64,000 nucleotides of DNA from Erythrobacter sp. EC-HK427. Lineage in GTDB: Bacteria > Pseudomonadota > Alphaproteobacteria > Sphingomonadales > Sphingomonadaceae. Made by a program: the position numbers and the translations under genes. The stretch covers positions 2,442,881-2,506,880 of the forward strand of contig NZ_LR701479.1 in NCBI RefSeq assembly GCF_902498745.1. The letters run 5' to 3'. Every line of letters starts with the position of its first letter. The first letter of the stretch is position 1. Below are positions 16,665 through 25,645 of this stretch, piece by piece. The notes under the pieces were generated by a model. That model was not told the DNA's origin, searched no databases, and worked only from the letters and a program-made list of their open reading frames with translations.

Positions 16665-18560
16665 ATGTGCGGGATCGCAGGCCTTTTTCACACCGGAACG
16701 ATCAAGCCGGTTGACCCTTCTCGGGTGGAGCGGATGTGCGACGCCATCGCGCATCGCGGCCCCGATGGCTCGGGCGTATGGACGGCTCCGGGCGTGGGAC
16801 TGGGGCACCGCCGCCTGTCGATCATCGACCTTGCAGGATCGCCGCAGCCGATGGTTTCGGCAGACGAGCGGGCGGTGATCGTCTTCAATGGCGAGATCTA
16901 CAATTTCCGCGAATTGCGCCGCGAGCTCGAAGGGTTTGGCGCGCGCTTCCGCACAGAGGGCGACACCGAAGTCATCCTTGCCGCATACCAGCAATGGGGC
17001 GAGGATTGCCCCGCGCATCTCAACGGGATGTTCGCCTTCGCCATATATGACCGGGCCGAGCGCACGCTGTTTCTGGCCCGTGACCGGCTTGGCGTGAAGC
17101 CGCTTTTCTACACGCAGCTATCCGATGGCGCGCTGGCCTTCGCGTCCGAATTGAAGGGCCTGCTCGCCCATCCGCTGCTGCGGCGCGAGGTCGATCCGCT
17201 GGCGGTCGAGGATTACATGACCTGGGGTTACGTCCCCGATCATCGTTCGATTCTGAAAGGCGTGCACAAGCTGCCTGCAGGCCATACGCTGCTGCTGAAG
17301 CATGACGCGCCGCCGCCGCGCCGGCGCGAATATTGGGATATCAGCTTCGAACGCCGCCACACCGCCAATCCGCGCGATCTGGAAGCCGAGCTGCTGCATC
17401 ATCTGAAAGTGGCGGTGGAAAGCCGGATGGTGTCCGACGTGCCGCTAGGTGCCTTCCTTTCGGGAGGCGTCGATAGCTCGACCGTCGTTGCATTCATGGC
17501 CGAGGCGGGGAAGGGCAAGGTGCGCACCTGCTCGATCGGCTTCGATGTCGCCAGCGTTGACGAGACATCCTATGCCGAGCAAATCGCCGCGCTTTTCGGC
17601 ACCGACCACACTTCGCGGCGGGTGAGCGCCGACCAGTTCGATGCCATCGACACCATCGCCGCGATGTTCGATGAACCCTTTGCCGATGCCTCCGCCTTGC
17701 CGACATGGCGGGTGTGCCAATTGGCGCGCGAAAGCGTGACGGTAGCCTTGTCAGGTGACGGAGCGGACGAGGCTTTTGCCGGATACCGCAGGCAAGTGTT
17801 CCATGCCCATGAAGCGCGCATTCGCGGGCTGATCCCCGGTGGCGTCCGGCGCAGCGTGCTGGGGCCGCTGGGCGATGCTTTCCCCAAGCTCGACTGGGCA
17901 CCGCGCCCGCTGCGTGCCAAGGCCACCTTGCAATCGCTCGCCGGATCAGGTGCAGAGGGCTATGCGCGCGCACTGGCGGTGACGCCGGGGGATCTGCGCC
18001 ATAGCCTCTACAGCGGCAGCTTCGCGCAGCAGCTGGGCGGATATGCCGGGGAGGCCGCGCTGCACGATTTGATGTCGAAGGCGCCGGTGCAATCGGGCCT
18101 TGATGCCGCGCAATATGCCGATCTCAAATTCTGGCTGCCGGGCGATATCCTGACCAAGGTCGACCGCACCAGCATGGCTGTCAGCCTTGAAGCGCGCGAG
18201 CCTTTGCTCGATCACCGTCTGGTCGAATTCGCCGCCGCTCTGCCCGATAATCTTCGCGTACGCGGCAAGCAAGGCAAGTGGGTGCTGAAGAAGGCGATGG
18301 AGCGGTATCTGCCGCAAGACATCCTCTATCGCCCCAAGCAAGGCTTTGTGACGCCTATTGCCGAATGGTTCCGCGGACCGCTGGAGAGCAAGGCGCGCGG
18401 TATCTCGCAAAGCGCAGTGCTGGCGCGCACCGGTTGGTTCGACAATGCCAAGCTGGCCGCGATTGCGGAGACGCATATCTCCGGCCGCTCGGATCATGGC
18501 CGATTGCTCTGGCAATTGGTGATGCTCGACCGTTCGCTGGCGCAGCTCGGGATCAGCTAG
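16665..18560 (+). CDS. XrtA/PEP-CTERM system amidotransferase (asparagine synthetase-like)
   Basis: A 631-residue AsnB-like protein, TIGR03108-like. Cys2 after the initiator Met (MCGIAGLF) is the glutaminase nucleophile, RGPDGSG follows at residues 31-37, and the synthetase PP-loop SGGVDSS is at 266-272. It probably amidates a carboxylate, perhaps a uronic acid of the polymer, rather than making free asparagine. It is the last gene of the rightward XrtA arm, and its TAG stop shares a CTAG with the zapE stop on the other strand. Confidence 0.93.
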   Translation: MCGIAGLFHTGTIKPVDPSRVERMCDAIAHRGPDGSGVWTAPGVGLGHRRLSIIDLAGSPQPMVSADERAVIVFNGEIYNFRELRRELEGFGARFRTEGDTEVILAAYQQWGEDCPAHLNGMFAFAIYDRAERTLFLARDRLGVKPLFYTQLSDGALAFASELKGLLAHPLLRREVDPLAVEDYMTWGYVPDHRSILKGVHKLPAGHTLLLKHDAPPPRRREYWDISFERRHTANPRDLEAELLHHLKVAVESRMVSDVPLGAFLSGGVDSSTVVAFMAEAGKGKVRTCSIGFDVASVDETSYAEQIAALFGTDHTSRRVSADQFDAIDTIAAMFDEPFADASALPTWRVCQLARESVTVALSGDGADEAFAGYRRQVFHAHEARIRGLIPGGVRRSVLGPLGDAFPKLDWAPRPLRAKATLQSLAGSGAEGYARALAVTPGDLRHSLYSGSFAQQLGGYAGEAALHDLMSKAPVQSGLDAAQYADLKFWLPGDILTKVDRTSMAVSLEAREPLLDHRLVEFAAALPDNLRVRGKQGKWVLKKAMERYLPQDILYRPKQGFVTPIAEWFRGPLESKARGISQSAVLARTGWFDNAKLAAIAETHISGRSDHGRLLWQLVMLDRSLAQLGIS

Positions 18561-19663
18561 CCCGCTTTGCCGTGGCCGCGCGCCATGTAGTCGGCGCTTT
18601 GCATTTCCTTGAGGCGGCTGACCGTACGGTCAAATTCGAACGCGCCGTCGCCTTTGGTATATAGCGCTTCGGGCACGGCGGCGGCGGTGACGAACAGCTT
18701 CACGTTGTTCTCGTACAGCGCGTCGATCAGCTTGGTGAAGCGGATCGCTTCGTTGCGGTTTTCCGGCCCCATCTGCGGGATGCCGACCACGATCACCGTG
18801 TGATACGTGCGGGCGATGGCGAGATAATCCGCCGCGCCGCGATCTTCCATGCACAGCCGTTTGAAGCTGAACACGGCGACGCCTTTGAGGCTTTTGGGAA
18901 CGTGCAATGTCCGCCCGCCGCCCAGCGCCAGCTCACCGGTGGGAACGTTGGCGGCATCTTCGGGTGCATAGTCGGTCAGGCGGAAGAAGGCTTCGCGCAC
19001 CTGCGCGGTGGCGGCATCGCCCATGGGGGCGTGCCAGGTTTTGAGGTCTCCCAACCGGTCGAGACGGTAATCGGTCGGGCCGTTGAGCGGCACCACGTCC
19101 AGCTCGGCCAGAATCAGATCGATGAAGGGGGTGAAGAGCGAGCGGTTGATCCCGTCCTTGTAGAGGTCTTGCGGCGGGCGGTTGCTGGTCGTCACCACCG
19201 TTATCCCTTCATCCACGATCAGCGCGGTGAACAGGCGCGCCATGATCGCCGCATCGGCGGTGTTGGTGACGACCATCTCGTCAAAGGCAAGGCAGCGCAC
19301 ATCGCGGGCAATCCGCCGGGCCACCCGGCCGATGGCACCCTCGTGCTTTCCCCGCCGCTCCTTGTGCAGCAGCACATCGACTTCGAGCATGAATTCGTGG
19401 AAGTGGACGCGGCGCTTTTGCTCAATCTGCAATGCGCTGACGAACAGGTCCATCAGCATCGATTTACCGCGCCCGACACCGCCCCACATATACACGCCGC
19501 GCGGCTTCTGGGGCTTGCGGTTGAACAGCTGGGCGAGCAGCCCGCCGGGGGCGTCCGCCTCCAGCTCCTTCGCCAACCGGCCGAGCCGTTCGGCAGCGCG
19601 GCGTTGATCGGGGTCGGGCTGTAACTCGCCCGCCGCGATCAGTTTTTCGTAACGGGCAAGCAC
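18557..19663 (-). CDS. zapE: Cell division protein ZapE / AFG1-like ATPase
   Basis: A 368-residue AAA-type ATPase. Walker A GGVGRGKS is at residues 61-68, preceded by PRGVYMW, and the Walker B FDE at 127-129 lies within CLAFDEMVV. TTSNRPP is a conserved sensor region of the family. Start is GTG 19663. It follows sdhB by 5 bases, a pairing common in alphaproteobacteria. ZapE modulates FtsZ during division and its mitochondrial relative helps in respiratory complex quality control, which would fit the link to sdhB. Confidence 0.93.
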   Translation of the reverse strand: MLARYEKLIAAGELQPDPDQRRAAERLGRLAKELEADAPGGLLAQLFNRKPQKPRGVYMWGGVGRGKSMLMDLFVSALQIEQKRRVHFHEFMLEVDVLLHKERRGKHEGAIGRVARRIARDVRCLAFDEMVVTNTADAAIMARLFTALIVDEGITVVTTSNRPPQDLYKDGINRSLFTPFIDLILAELDVVPLNGPTDYRLDRLGDLKTWHAPMGDAATAQVREAFFRLTDYAPEDAANVPTGELALGGGRTLHVPKSLKGVAVFSFKRLCMEDRGAADYLAIARTYHTVIVVGIPQMGPENRNEAIRFTKLIDALYENNVKLFVTAAAVPEALYTKGDGAFEFDRTVSRLKEMQSADYMARGHGKAG

Positions 19664-19668
19664 CGGAC

Positions 19669-20451
19669 TTAGATGGCGCGCTCGGCCTGCATCTTCTTGA
19701 TCTCGGCAATGGCGCGCGCGGGGCTGAGGCCCTTGGGGCAGACATTGGCGCAGTTCATGATGGTGTGGCAGCGATAGAGGCGGAAGGGGTCTTCCAGATC
19801 GTCGAGCCGTTCGCCCGTCATCTCGTCACGGCTGTCCGCCAGCCAGCGATACGCCTGCAGCAGGATCGCCGGACCGAGGAACTTGTCGCTGTTCCACCAA
19901 TAGGACGGGCAGGCGGTGGAGCAGCAGGCGCACAGGATGCACTCGTAAAGCCCGTCCAGCTTCTCGCGATCTTGCGGCGATTGCAGGCGTTCCTTGCCCG
20001 AAGGCGTCGTCGAAACCGTCTGCAACCACGGGCGGATGCTGGCATATTGCGCGTAAAAATGGGTGAAGTCCGGCACCAGGTCCTTGATCACTTCCATATG
20101 CGGCAGCGGGGTGATGCGAATATCGCCCGACACATCCTCGATCGCGGTGGTGCAGGCGAGGCCGTTCTTGCCGTTCATGTTCATCGCGCAGGAACCGCAG
20201 ATCCCTTCGCGGCAGGAGCGGCGGAAGGTCAGCGTCGGGTCAATCTCGTTCTTGATCTTGAACAGCGCGTCCAGAACCATCGGCCCGCAATCGTCCAGAT
20301 CGACTTCGAACGTGTCGTATTTCGGGTTCGCCCCGCTATCGGGATCGTAGCGGTAGATGCGGAAGGTCTTCTTCCGGTTGGCACCTTCGGCCTTGTGGAC
20401 CGCGCCCTTGCTGTTGATCTTCGAATTCTTGGGGAGAGTGAAAGTGGCCAT
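19669..20451 (-). CDS. sdhB: Succinate dehydrogenase iron-sulfur subunit
   Basis: A 260-residue SdhB. The [2Fe-2S] cluster ligands are in CREGICGSC (C80, C85, C88) with C100. CILCACC (C171, C174, C177) begins the [4Fe-4S] site, and C181 with [11 protein letters not shown] supplies the rest of the [4Fe-4S] and [3Fe-4S] ligands. ATG 20451 gives the normal N-terminus [10 protein letters not shown]; upstream in-frame sequence is not conserved-looking. It passes electrons from SdhA to ubiquinone in complex II. No sdhA, sdhC or sdhD lies next to it, so those subunits must be encoded elsewhere. Confidence 0.96.
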   Translation of the reverse strand: MATFTLPKNSKINSKGAVHKAEGANRKKTFRIYRYDPDSGANPKYDTFEVDLDDCGPMVLDALFKIKNEIDPTLTFRRSCREGICGSCAMNMNGKNGLACTTAIEDVSGDIRITPLPHMEVIKDLVPDFTHFYAQYASIRPWLQTVSTTPSGKERLQSPQDREKLDGLYECILCACCSTACPSYWWNSDKFLGPAILLQAYRWLADSRDEMTGERLDDLEDPFRLYRCHTIMNCANVCPKGLSPARAIAEIKKMQAERAI

Positions 20452-20705
20452 GTCGATCCCGTGGGTTTCAGCTTGCCTCCCATTTAGCCGATGCTTGGCC
20501 AAGGGCAAGGCAGACCTTTGGCTGAACCACGGTTTTCCGCGCCTTGCTGCGGCAAATCCAACGAACCTGTTACACCTGTTACACAGTCCTGGGGCAAAAA
20601 CGCCCGCCTGCTTTGCAGCGATGCAAGTACAGCAGGTTGGAGAGGTTAGCATGCGCATGGCAGCGGCGTAGAACGCAGCGTCAGATGTAGGAAAGGCAGC
20701 ACTTC
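20452..20705. promoter_or_regulatory. Divergent intergenic region between sdhB and the SDR gene
   Basis: These 254 bases must contain the start signals for both divergent genes. The clearest structure is a perfect tandem 9-mer CCTGTTACA repeated at 20566-20574 and 20575-20583, about 115 bases upstream of sdhB and 123 bases upstream of the SDR gene. It could be a pair of regulator half-sites. I see no convincing -35/-10 pair and no coding sequence. Confidence 0.45.
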
Positions 20706-21422
20706 ATGCGGTGGAAACGCGCGGCGATTTTCGGAGCGAGCGGCGGGATCGGTGAGGCATTGGCAACCGCCTTGGCTGGCGGGGGCACGCAGGTGCTTGC
20801 CGGTTCGCGCAGCGGAGCCATCCCGGAGGGAGCGGGGATCACATCCTTTGCTTTCGATCTGACCGACGAAGCAAGCATAGCGGCTGCGGCTGCGCAAATG
20901 CGCGCCACGCCGCCCGATCTGGTGATCGTTGCCAGCGGCGTGCTTACACTTCCCGACGGAACGGGGCCGGAGCGCAGTTACCGGCACCTTGAGGCCGCTG
21001 CGATGGCAGAGATACTGGCGCTGAACACCATCGGCCCGGCGCTGATCGCCAAGCACATATTGCCGCTGTTTCAGCGCGATGCGCCTGCCACTTTCGCCGC
21101 GCTTTCTGCCCGCGTGGGGTCGATTGGCGACAACCGCATCGGCGGCTGGCATTCCTACCGCGCGAGCAAGGCGGCGCTCAATATGTTGCTCCGCAACTTT
21201 GCCATCGAGATGGCGCGCACGCATAAACAGGCGCGGATCGTGGGGCTGCATCCGGGCACGGTGGACACCGCCTTGTCCGGGCCGTTCCAGAAGAATTTGC
21301 CCGACGGCCAGCTGACCTCTCCGGCGCAATCGGCGCAGCATCTGCTGGATGTTCTTGCCAACCTGACGCCAGCGGATAGCGGCGGCGTGTTCGACTGGAA
21401 GGGCGCGCGGATCGAGCCTTAA
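20706..21422 (+). CDS. SDR-family oxidoreductase
   Basis: A 238-residue short-chain dehydrogenase/reductase. The NAD(P)-binding glycine motif GASGGIG is at residues 10-16, and the catalytic pair is Y151 and K155 in SYRASK with a serine in AALSARVG. Length and motifs fit the C-factor-like short SDRs. It is divergent from sdhB and convergent with rne, separated from rne by a bidirectional terminator. The substrate cannot be predicted. Confidence 0.9.
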   Translation: MRWKRAAIFGASGGIGEALATALAGGGTQVLAGSRSGAIPEGAGITSFAFDLTDEASIAAAAAQMRATPPDLVIVASGVLTLPDGTGPERSYRHLEAAAMAEILALNTIGPALIAKHILPLFQRDAPATFAALSARVGSIGDNRIGGWHSYRASKAALNMLLRNFAIEMARTHKQARIVGLHPGTVDTALSGPFQKNLPDGQLTSPAQSAQHLLDVLANLTPADSGGVFDWKGARIEP

Positions 21423-21443
21423 TTCCACATACCCGCACGCAAC

Positions 21444-21482
21444 AAAAAGGCCCCCGCACATTTGCTGTGCGAGGGCCTTTTT
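21444..21482. terminator. Bidirectional Rho-independent terminator between the SDR gene and rne
   Basis: A 17-base-pair stem with one mismatch and a short loop. The left arm begins AAAAAGGCCC and the right arm ends GGGCCTTTTT, so each strand has a T run after the hairpin. It lies 21 bases after the SDR stop and 18 bases after the rne stop on the other strand, so it can end both transcripts. Confidence 0.93.
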
Positions 21483-21500
21483 GTTTGCCGCTGTTGCGGA

Positions 21501-24206
21501 TTATTGCCCGAAAGTGCGCTGCCACCAACCGCGACGGGCACCGCCTTCGCCTTCTTCGCCTTCTTCGGCTGCTTCATCGGCATCAGCCGCAGGCGTCTCG
21601 GACGTCGCTGCCTCGGGTGCATCTTCCACCTTTTTGGCGCGCGAGCGGCGCTTGGGCTTGGGAGCCTCTTCCGCCGGAGTTTCCTCGGTGGCAGGCGCTT
21701 CCACCACCGGCGCGTCTTCGCTGGCCTTCTTGGCGCGCGAGCGACGCTTCGGCTTGGGCTTCTCTTCCGTAGCTTCTTCGGCAGCTTCGGCCGCAGGCGC
21801 TTGCTCCTCTGCGGGTGCTTCCTCGACCGGCTTCTTGGCGCGCGAGCGACGCTTGGGCTTCGGTGCGGCTTCTTCCGCCGGAGCTTCGACTTCGCCCTCA
21901 GCCTCAGCCTCTACTGCTTCGACCGCCGGAATTTGCTCTTCGGTGTCGAACGCATCATCTGCCGGTCGGCGCGACTTGTTCCGCCCGCGACCACCGCGAC
22001 TGCGGCGGCGTTTGGGCTTGGTTTCGCCGTCTTCCGCTTCACCCGAAGCATCGTCCGAACCATCTCCTGACGCATCGTCGCCAGAGTTTTCCTCGCCTTC
22101 GGACTCTTCGCCGTTCTCGTCACGGCCCGTTCCCTTGTTGCGACCACGACCGCCCCGGCGACGGCGGCGGCGCTTCTTGCGCTGGCCGCCATCGTCGTCA
22201 CTGTCATTGTCGCGGTCGGCACGGGTTTCGGTGTCGTCATCCTCGTCCGTATCGTCCTCGTGATCCTCGAAATCCGCGCCATCATCTTCATCGATGATCG
22301 GTTCGAAGCGGGGAGCTTCCTTGGGCTTCGGGCCGGTGGAGGTTACGCGCATCTTCGCGCCTTCGTCCTCGCCTTCGGGGAGGACTTCGACGGAGACGTT
22401 ATAGCGGCTTTCGATTTCCGCCAGGTCGGCACGCTTGGCGTTGAGCAGATATACCGCCGCCTCGGTCGAAGCATAAAGCGAGATCGTGCTGCCTTTGCCC
22501 TTCGCCGCTTCGTCCTCGATCAGGCGCAGCGCGGACAGGCCGGCGCTCGAAGCGGTGCGGACAAGGCCCGTCCCGTCGCAATGCGGACATTCGCGGGTGG
22601 AGGCTTCGAGCACGCCGGTGCGCAGGCGCTGGCGGCTCATTTCCATCAGGCCGAAGCTGGAAATACGGCCCACCTGGATTCGCGCACGGTCGTTCTTGAG
22701 CGAATCCTTCATGCAGCGTTCGACTTTGCGGATATTGGAGCTGTGATCCATATCGATGAAGTCGATCACCACCAGACCGGCCATGTCGCGCAGGCGCAAT
22801 TGCCGCGCAATTTCCTTGGCCGCTTCCAGATTGGTGTGCAGCGCGGTCGCTTCGATGCCGTGTTCCTTGGTGGAACGGCCCGAGTTGATGTCGATACTGA
22901 CCAGTGCCTCGGTCGGGTTGATGACCAGATAGCCACCCGATTTCAGCTGCACGACTGGTTCGTACATCGCCGAAAGTTCGTCTTCTGCACCGTATCGCTG
23001 GAACAGCGGCACAGGATCAGAATAGGCCTTCACCCGCCGCGCGTGGCTGGGCATCAGCAGCTTCATGAAGGCCTTGGCGGATTTGTAGCCGCCTTCGCCT
23101 TCAACGATCACTTCCTCGATCTCGCGATTGTAGATGTCGCGGATGGCGCGCTTGATGAGGTCCGAATCCGAATGGATCAGGCTCGGCGCGCTGGAGGCCA
23201 TGGTGCGTTCGCGGATTTCGTCCCACAGGCGCGCGAGATAGTCGAAATCGCGCTTGATCTCCGGCTTGGTGCGCGAAAGACCGGCGGTGCGAACGATCAG
23301 CCCCATGCTCTTGGGAAGCGAGAGATCGCTGACAATACTCTTCAGCCGTTTGCGGTCGCTGCCGCTGGAGATTTTGCGCGAAATGCCGCCGCCATGGCTG
23401 GAGTTGGGCATGAGCACGCAATAGCGGCCCGCGAGGCTGAGATAGGTGGTGAGGGCCGCGCCCTTGTTCCCGCGCTCTTCCTTGACGACCTGCACCAGCA
23501 GCACCTGGCGGCGCTGGATAACGTCCTGGATTTTGTAACGGCGGCGCAGGGCTTGCCGCTTGGCGCGCGCTTCGTCGATTTCCTTGGCGCGGCTGCCACG
23601 CTTGCCGCCGCGACCCTGCGGACGCCGACCACGCTGCTGCCGACGCCCGCGACCGCGGCGGCCAACGCCGTCGTCTTCGCCGTCCTCAGACGTTTCGTCG
23701 TCATCCGAATCGTCTTCGGGATCGTCGTCACCGTTTTCGAGTTGGCCTTCCTCGATTGTCGCGACATCGTCCTTCTCGGAAGTGTCGATCTCGGTCACGC
23801 CGCCTTCGGCACCAAGATTTTCCTCTTCCTCGCCGTCTTCCTCGTTGATCCGGTCGAGCGCGCTTTCGCCGTAATCCTCGTCCTCGTCTTCCTCGCGAAG
23901 CTGGGCTTCTTCTTCCGCCGCAGCCGCTTCTTCGGCGAGCAGGCGGGCACGGTCAGCCGCGGGGATCTGGTAATAGTCGGGATGGATTTCACTAAAGGCG
24001 AGGAAGCCGTGGCGGTTGCCGCCGAAATCGACGAACGCCGCTTGCAACGAGGGTTCGACCCTCGTGACCTTGGCTAGATAGATGTTACCCTTGATCTGCT
24101 TGTGTTCGGCAGATTCAAAGTCGAATTCCTCAATCCGGTTTCCCTTGAGCACCGCCACCCGTGTTTCTTCCGGGTGGCGCGCATCGATAAGCATACGCGT
24201 TGCCAC
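21501..24206 (-). CDS. rne: Ribonuclease E
   Basis: A 901-residue endoribonuclease that starts mRNA decay and rRNA processing. The S1 domain (from about residue 37) is split by an acidic then basic insertion at about residues 94-225. The DNase I-like catalytic part holds D439 in SIDINSGRS and the aspartates of VVIDFIDMD (482, 485). The Zn-link cysteines are C540 and C543 in CPHCDGTG. The C-terminal 300 residues are disordered, with RNA-binding RRRRRRGGRGRN and three KPKRRSRAKK segments, as for a degradosome scaffold. Start is GTG 24206 with CGGAG upstream. A terminator follows at 21444-21482. Confidence 0.96.
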   Translation of the reverse strand: MATRMLIDARHPEETRVAVLKGNRIEEFDFESAEHKQIKGNIYLAKVTRVEPSLQAAFVDFGGNRHGFLAFSEIHPDYYQIPAADRARLLAEEAAAAEEEAQLREEDEDEDYGESALDRINEEDGEEEENLGAEGGVTEIDTSEKDDVATIEEGQLENGDDDPEDDSDDDETSEDGEDDGVGRRGRGRRQQRGRRPQGRGGKRGSRAKEIDEARAKRQALRRRYKIQDVIQRRQVLLVQVVKEERGNKGAALTTYLSLAGRYCVLMPNSSHGGGISRKISSGSDRKRLKSIVSDLSLPKSMGLIVRTAGLSRTKPEIKRDFDYLARLWDEIRERTMASSAPSLIHSDSDLIKRAIRDIYNREIEEVIVEGEGGYKSAKAFMKLLMPSHARRVKAYSDPVPLFQRYGAEDELSAMYEPVVQLKSGGYLVINPTEALVSIDINSGRSTKEHGIEATALHTNLEAAKEIARQLRLRDMAGLVVIDFIDMDHSSNIRKVERCMKDSLKNDRARIQVGRISSFGLMEMSRQRLRTGVLEASTRECPHCDGTGLVRTASSAGLSALRLIEDEAAKGKGSTISLYASTEAAVYLLNAKRADLAEIESRYNVSVEVLPEGEDEGAKMRVTSTGPKPKEAPRFEPIIDEDDGADFEDHEDDTDEDDDTETRADRDNDSDDDGGQRKKRRRRRRGGRGRNKGTGRDENGEESEGEENSGDDASGDGSDDASGEAEDGETKPKRRRSRGGRGRNKSRRPADDAFDTEEQIPAVEAVEAEAEGEVEAPAEEAAPKPKRRSRAKKPVEEAPAEEQAPAAEAAEEATEEKPKPKRRSRAKKASEDAPVVEAPATEETPAEEAPKPKRRSRAKKVEDAPEAATSETPAADADEAAEEGEEGEGGARRGWWQRTFGQ
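21632..21860 (-). repeat. Three spaced repeats encoding KPKRRSRAKK in the RNase E tail
   Basis: Nearly identical 29-30-base units lie at 21632-21660, 21726-21755 and 21831-21860. Each encodes the basic peptide KPKRRSRAKK, and they are separated by acidic Ala/Glu/Pro-rich spacers of about 70 bases. They look like duplicated RNA-binding microdomains in the unstructured scaffold region. Confidence 0.85.
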
Positions 24207-24689
24207 TAAATATTCTCCGGGCAGACCACCCAGCTACCGGCGCTGGCGGTAAACCCGCGCCGGGAAGAAGTGTCTGCCAATATGTGTGAGCCCCGCGCCC
24301 TTGGCGTCGGGGAGAAGTCATACGTCCGTCCACCGTCTGGCGAAGGGGCGTGCGAAGCGTGTTTGCAGCAATGCCAAGGCGCAGGATTTTCGTCTGCGCT
24401 GCACGTTCTGCAACCGGCACGCATCCTTGCGGAAGCGATTGGACCATGGAACGTGTGCTTTGCATTGCGGCATCAACCTGTAATCATGTGCGGATACCGG
24501 CCAATCGCCGTTCCGCCATTGTCGGGATTTGGGAATACCGACAGCGTTTTGCTAGCAGTCGGGGAAAGCCTCGGCAACCTTATTGCGCGTTCTCGCAAAA
24601 ATCCCTTGTGATGATATTAACCAAGCGATGGATATTGGCGCGGGCCTTACGCCGCGCAGCGCTATGGGCAGAGGAGCTGAAGTCTAACG
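24207..24689. promoter_or_regulatory. Long divergent intergenic region: rne 5' leader and amidase upstream region
   Basis: A 483-base non-coding gap between rne (leftward) and the amidase (rightward). Open frames here lack coding character or continue as shadows of the amidase gene. On the rne side there are two GC-rich hairpins: CCCG-CGC-CGGG at 24254-24264, and a larger one with an 8-base-pair stem and one bulge at 24291-24312. They lie about 50 and 85 bases upstream of the rne start. RNase E is known to control its own mRNA through a structured leader in E. coli, so these hairpins are candidates for a similar role. A purine-rich GAGGAG precedes the amidase. Confidence 0.45.
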
Positions 24690-25562
24690 ATGTCGGATCG
24701 TCTGCAGATCGGACTGTTATTCGCCTTCCCGGTGCTGCTGATCGCTGCGCTGTTCGCGCTGGGGCAGACCATTCCGGTTCCGGTGCTGGGGCGCAGCTAT
24801 GTCATCACCATTCCTTTGCCCGAGGCGGAGGCGCAGCTTGGCCTGCCGGAAATCGCCGGCCCCGCCGATCTGACGCGCCCGCTGGTGGTGATCGATGCCG
24901 GGCATGGCGGCCCCGATCCCGGTGCCATAGGTGAGGATTATCGGGAGAAAACTGTTGTCCTCGGCCTTGCCCGCGCGCTGCGGGACAGGCTGCTGGAAGA
25001 AGGCGGCATCCGTGTGGCCATGACGCGCGACGATGATTCGCTGGTGATCCTGGAGGAACGCGCCGAAATCGCGCGCGCACTAGGCGCTGACCTGTTCATT
25101 TCGATCCACGCCGATTCCGCAGGCGAGGATGGCGGGGTAACGGGTGCGAGCATCTATACGTTGTCGGAGACCGCCTCGTCAGAGGCCGCAGCCCGCTTTG
25201 CCCAGCGCGAAAACGATGCCGATGTTGTCAACGGCGTTGATCTGTCGGGCACCGATGAAAGCGTGAACGCCATTCTGGTGGAGCTTTCCCAGCGCCGCAC
25301 ATCCGAACGGTCGCTGGAATTTGCCCGGCTGATCGTGCGCGAAGGGGAAGGGGTGCTGCGCTTCCACCCGCAAACGCTGCGCTCCGCCGCGCTCGCCGTG
25401 CTGCGCGCGCCCGACGTGCCCGCAGTGTTGTACGAGGCCGGGTTCATTTCGAACCGGGAGGAGGCACGCGCGCTCGCTTCGCCCGAGGGACAGGAACGCT
25501 TTGCCGAAGTCATGGCGCGCGCCATCCGTATCTATCTCGCCCGCCAATCCAATCCGCAATAA
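24690..25562 (+). CDS. N-acetylmuramoyl-L-alanine amidase (AmiC-type, Amidase_3)
   Basis: A 290-residue zinc amidase that cuts the stem peptide from peptidoglycan. There is an N-terminal membrane or signal segment (residues 6-28). The zinc site includes H72 in VVIDAGHGG, a glutamate in YREKTVVLGLARAL and a histidine in FISIHADS, with the catalytic glutamate in VLYEAGFISN. GAGGAG 13 bases upstream supports ATG 24690. It lies before a class A penicillin-binding protein, so cutting and synthesis of peptidoglycan are neighbours. No AMIN domain is present at the N-terminus. Confidence 0.93.
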   Translation: MSDRLQIGLLFAFPVLLIAALFALGQTIPVPVLGRSYVITIPLPEAEAQLGLPEIAGPADLTRPLVVIDAGHGGPDPGAIGEDYREKTVVLGLARALRDRLLEEGGIRVAMTRDDDSLVILEERAEIARALGADLFISIHADSAGEDGGVTGASIYTLSETASSEAAARFAQRENDADVVNGVDLSGTDESVNAILVELSQRRTSERSLEFARLIVREGEGVLRFHPQTLRSAALAVLRAPDVPAVLYEAGFISNREEARALASPEGQERFAEVMARAIRIYLARQSNPQ

Positions 25563-25645
25563 GGCCGCGCAATCGACGGGTTTTTCGCGTTCGCGGCATT
25601 ATTCGGTGTGGCGCCAGCTTTCATCACCATGCTAAAGCCTCGCGT

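Noticed and set aside
22260-24077. Plus-strand open frame of 605 codons
   Set aside because: Antisense to rne, which has all catalytic and zinc residues. The frame exists because of the codon bias of rne.
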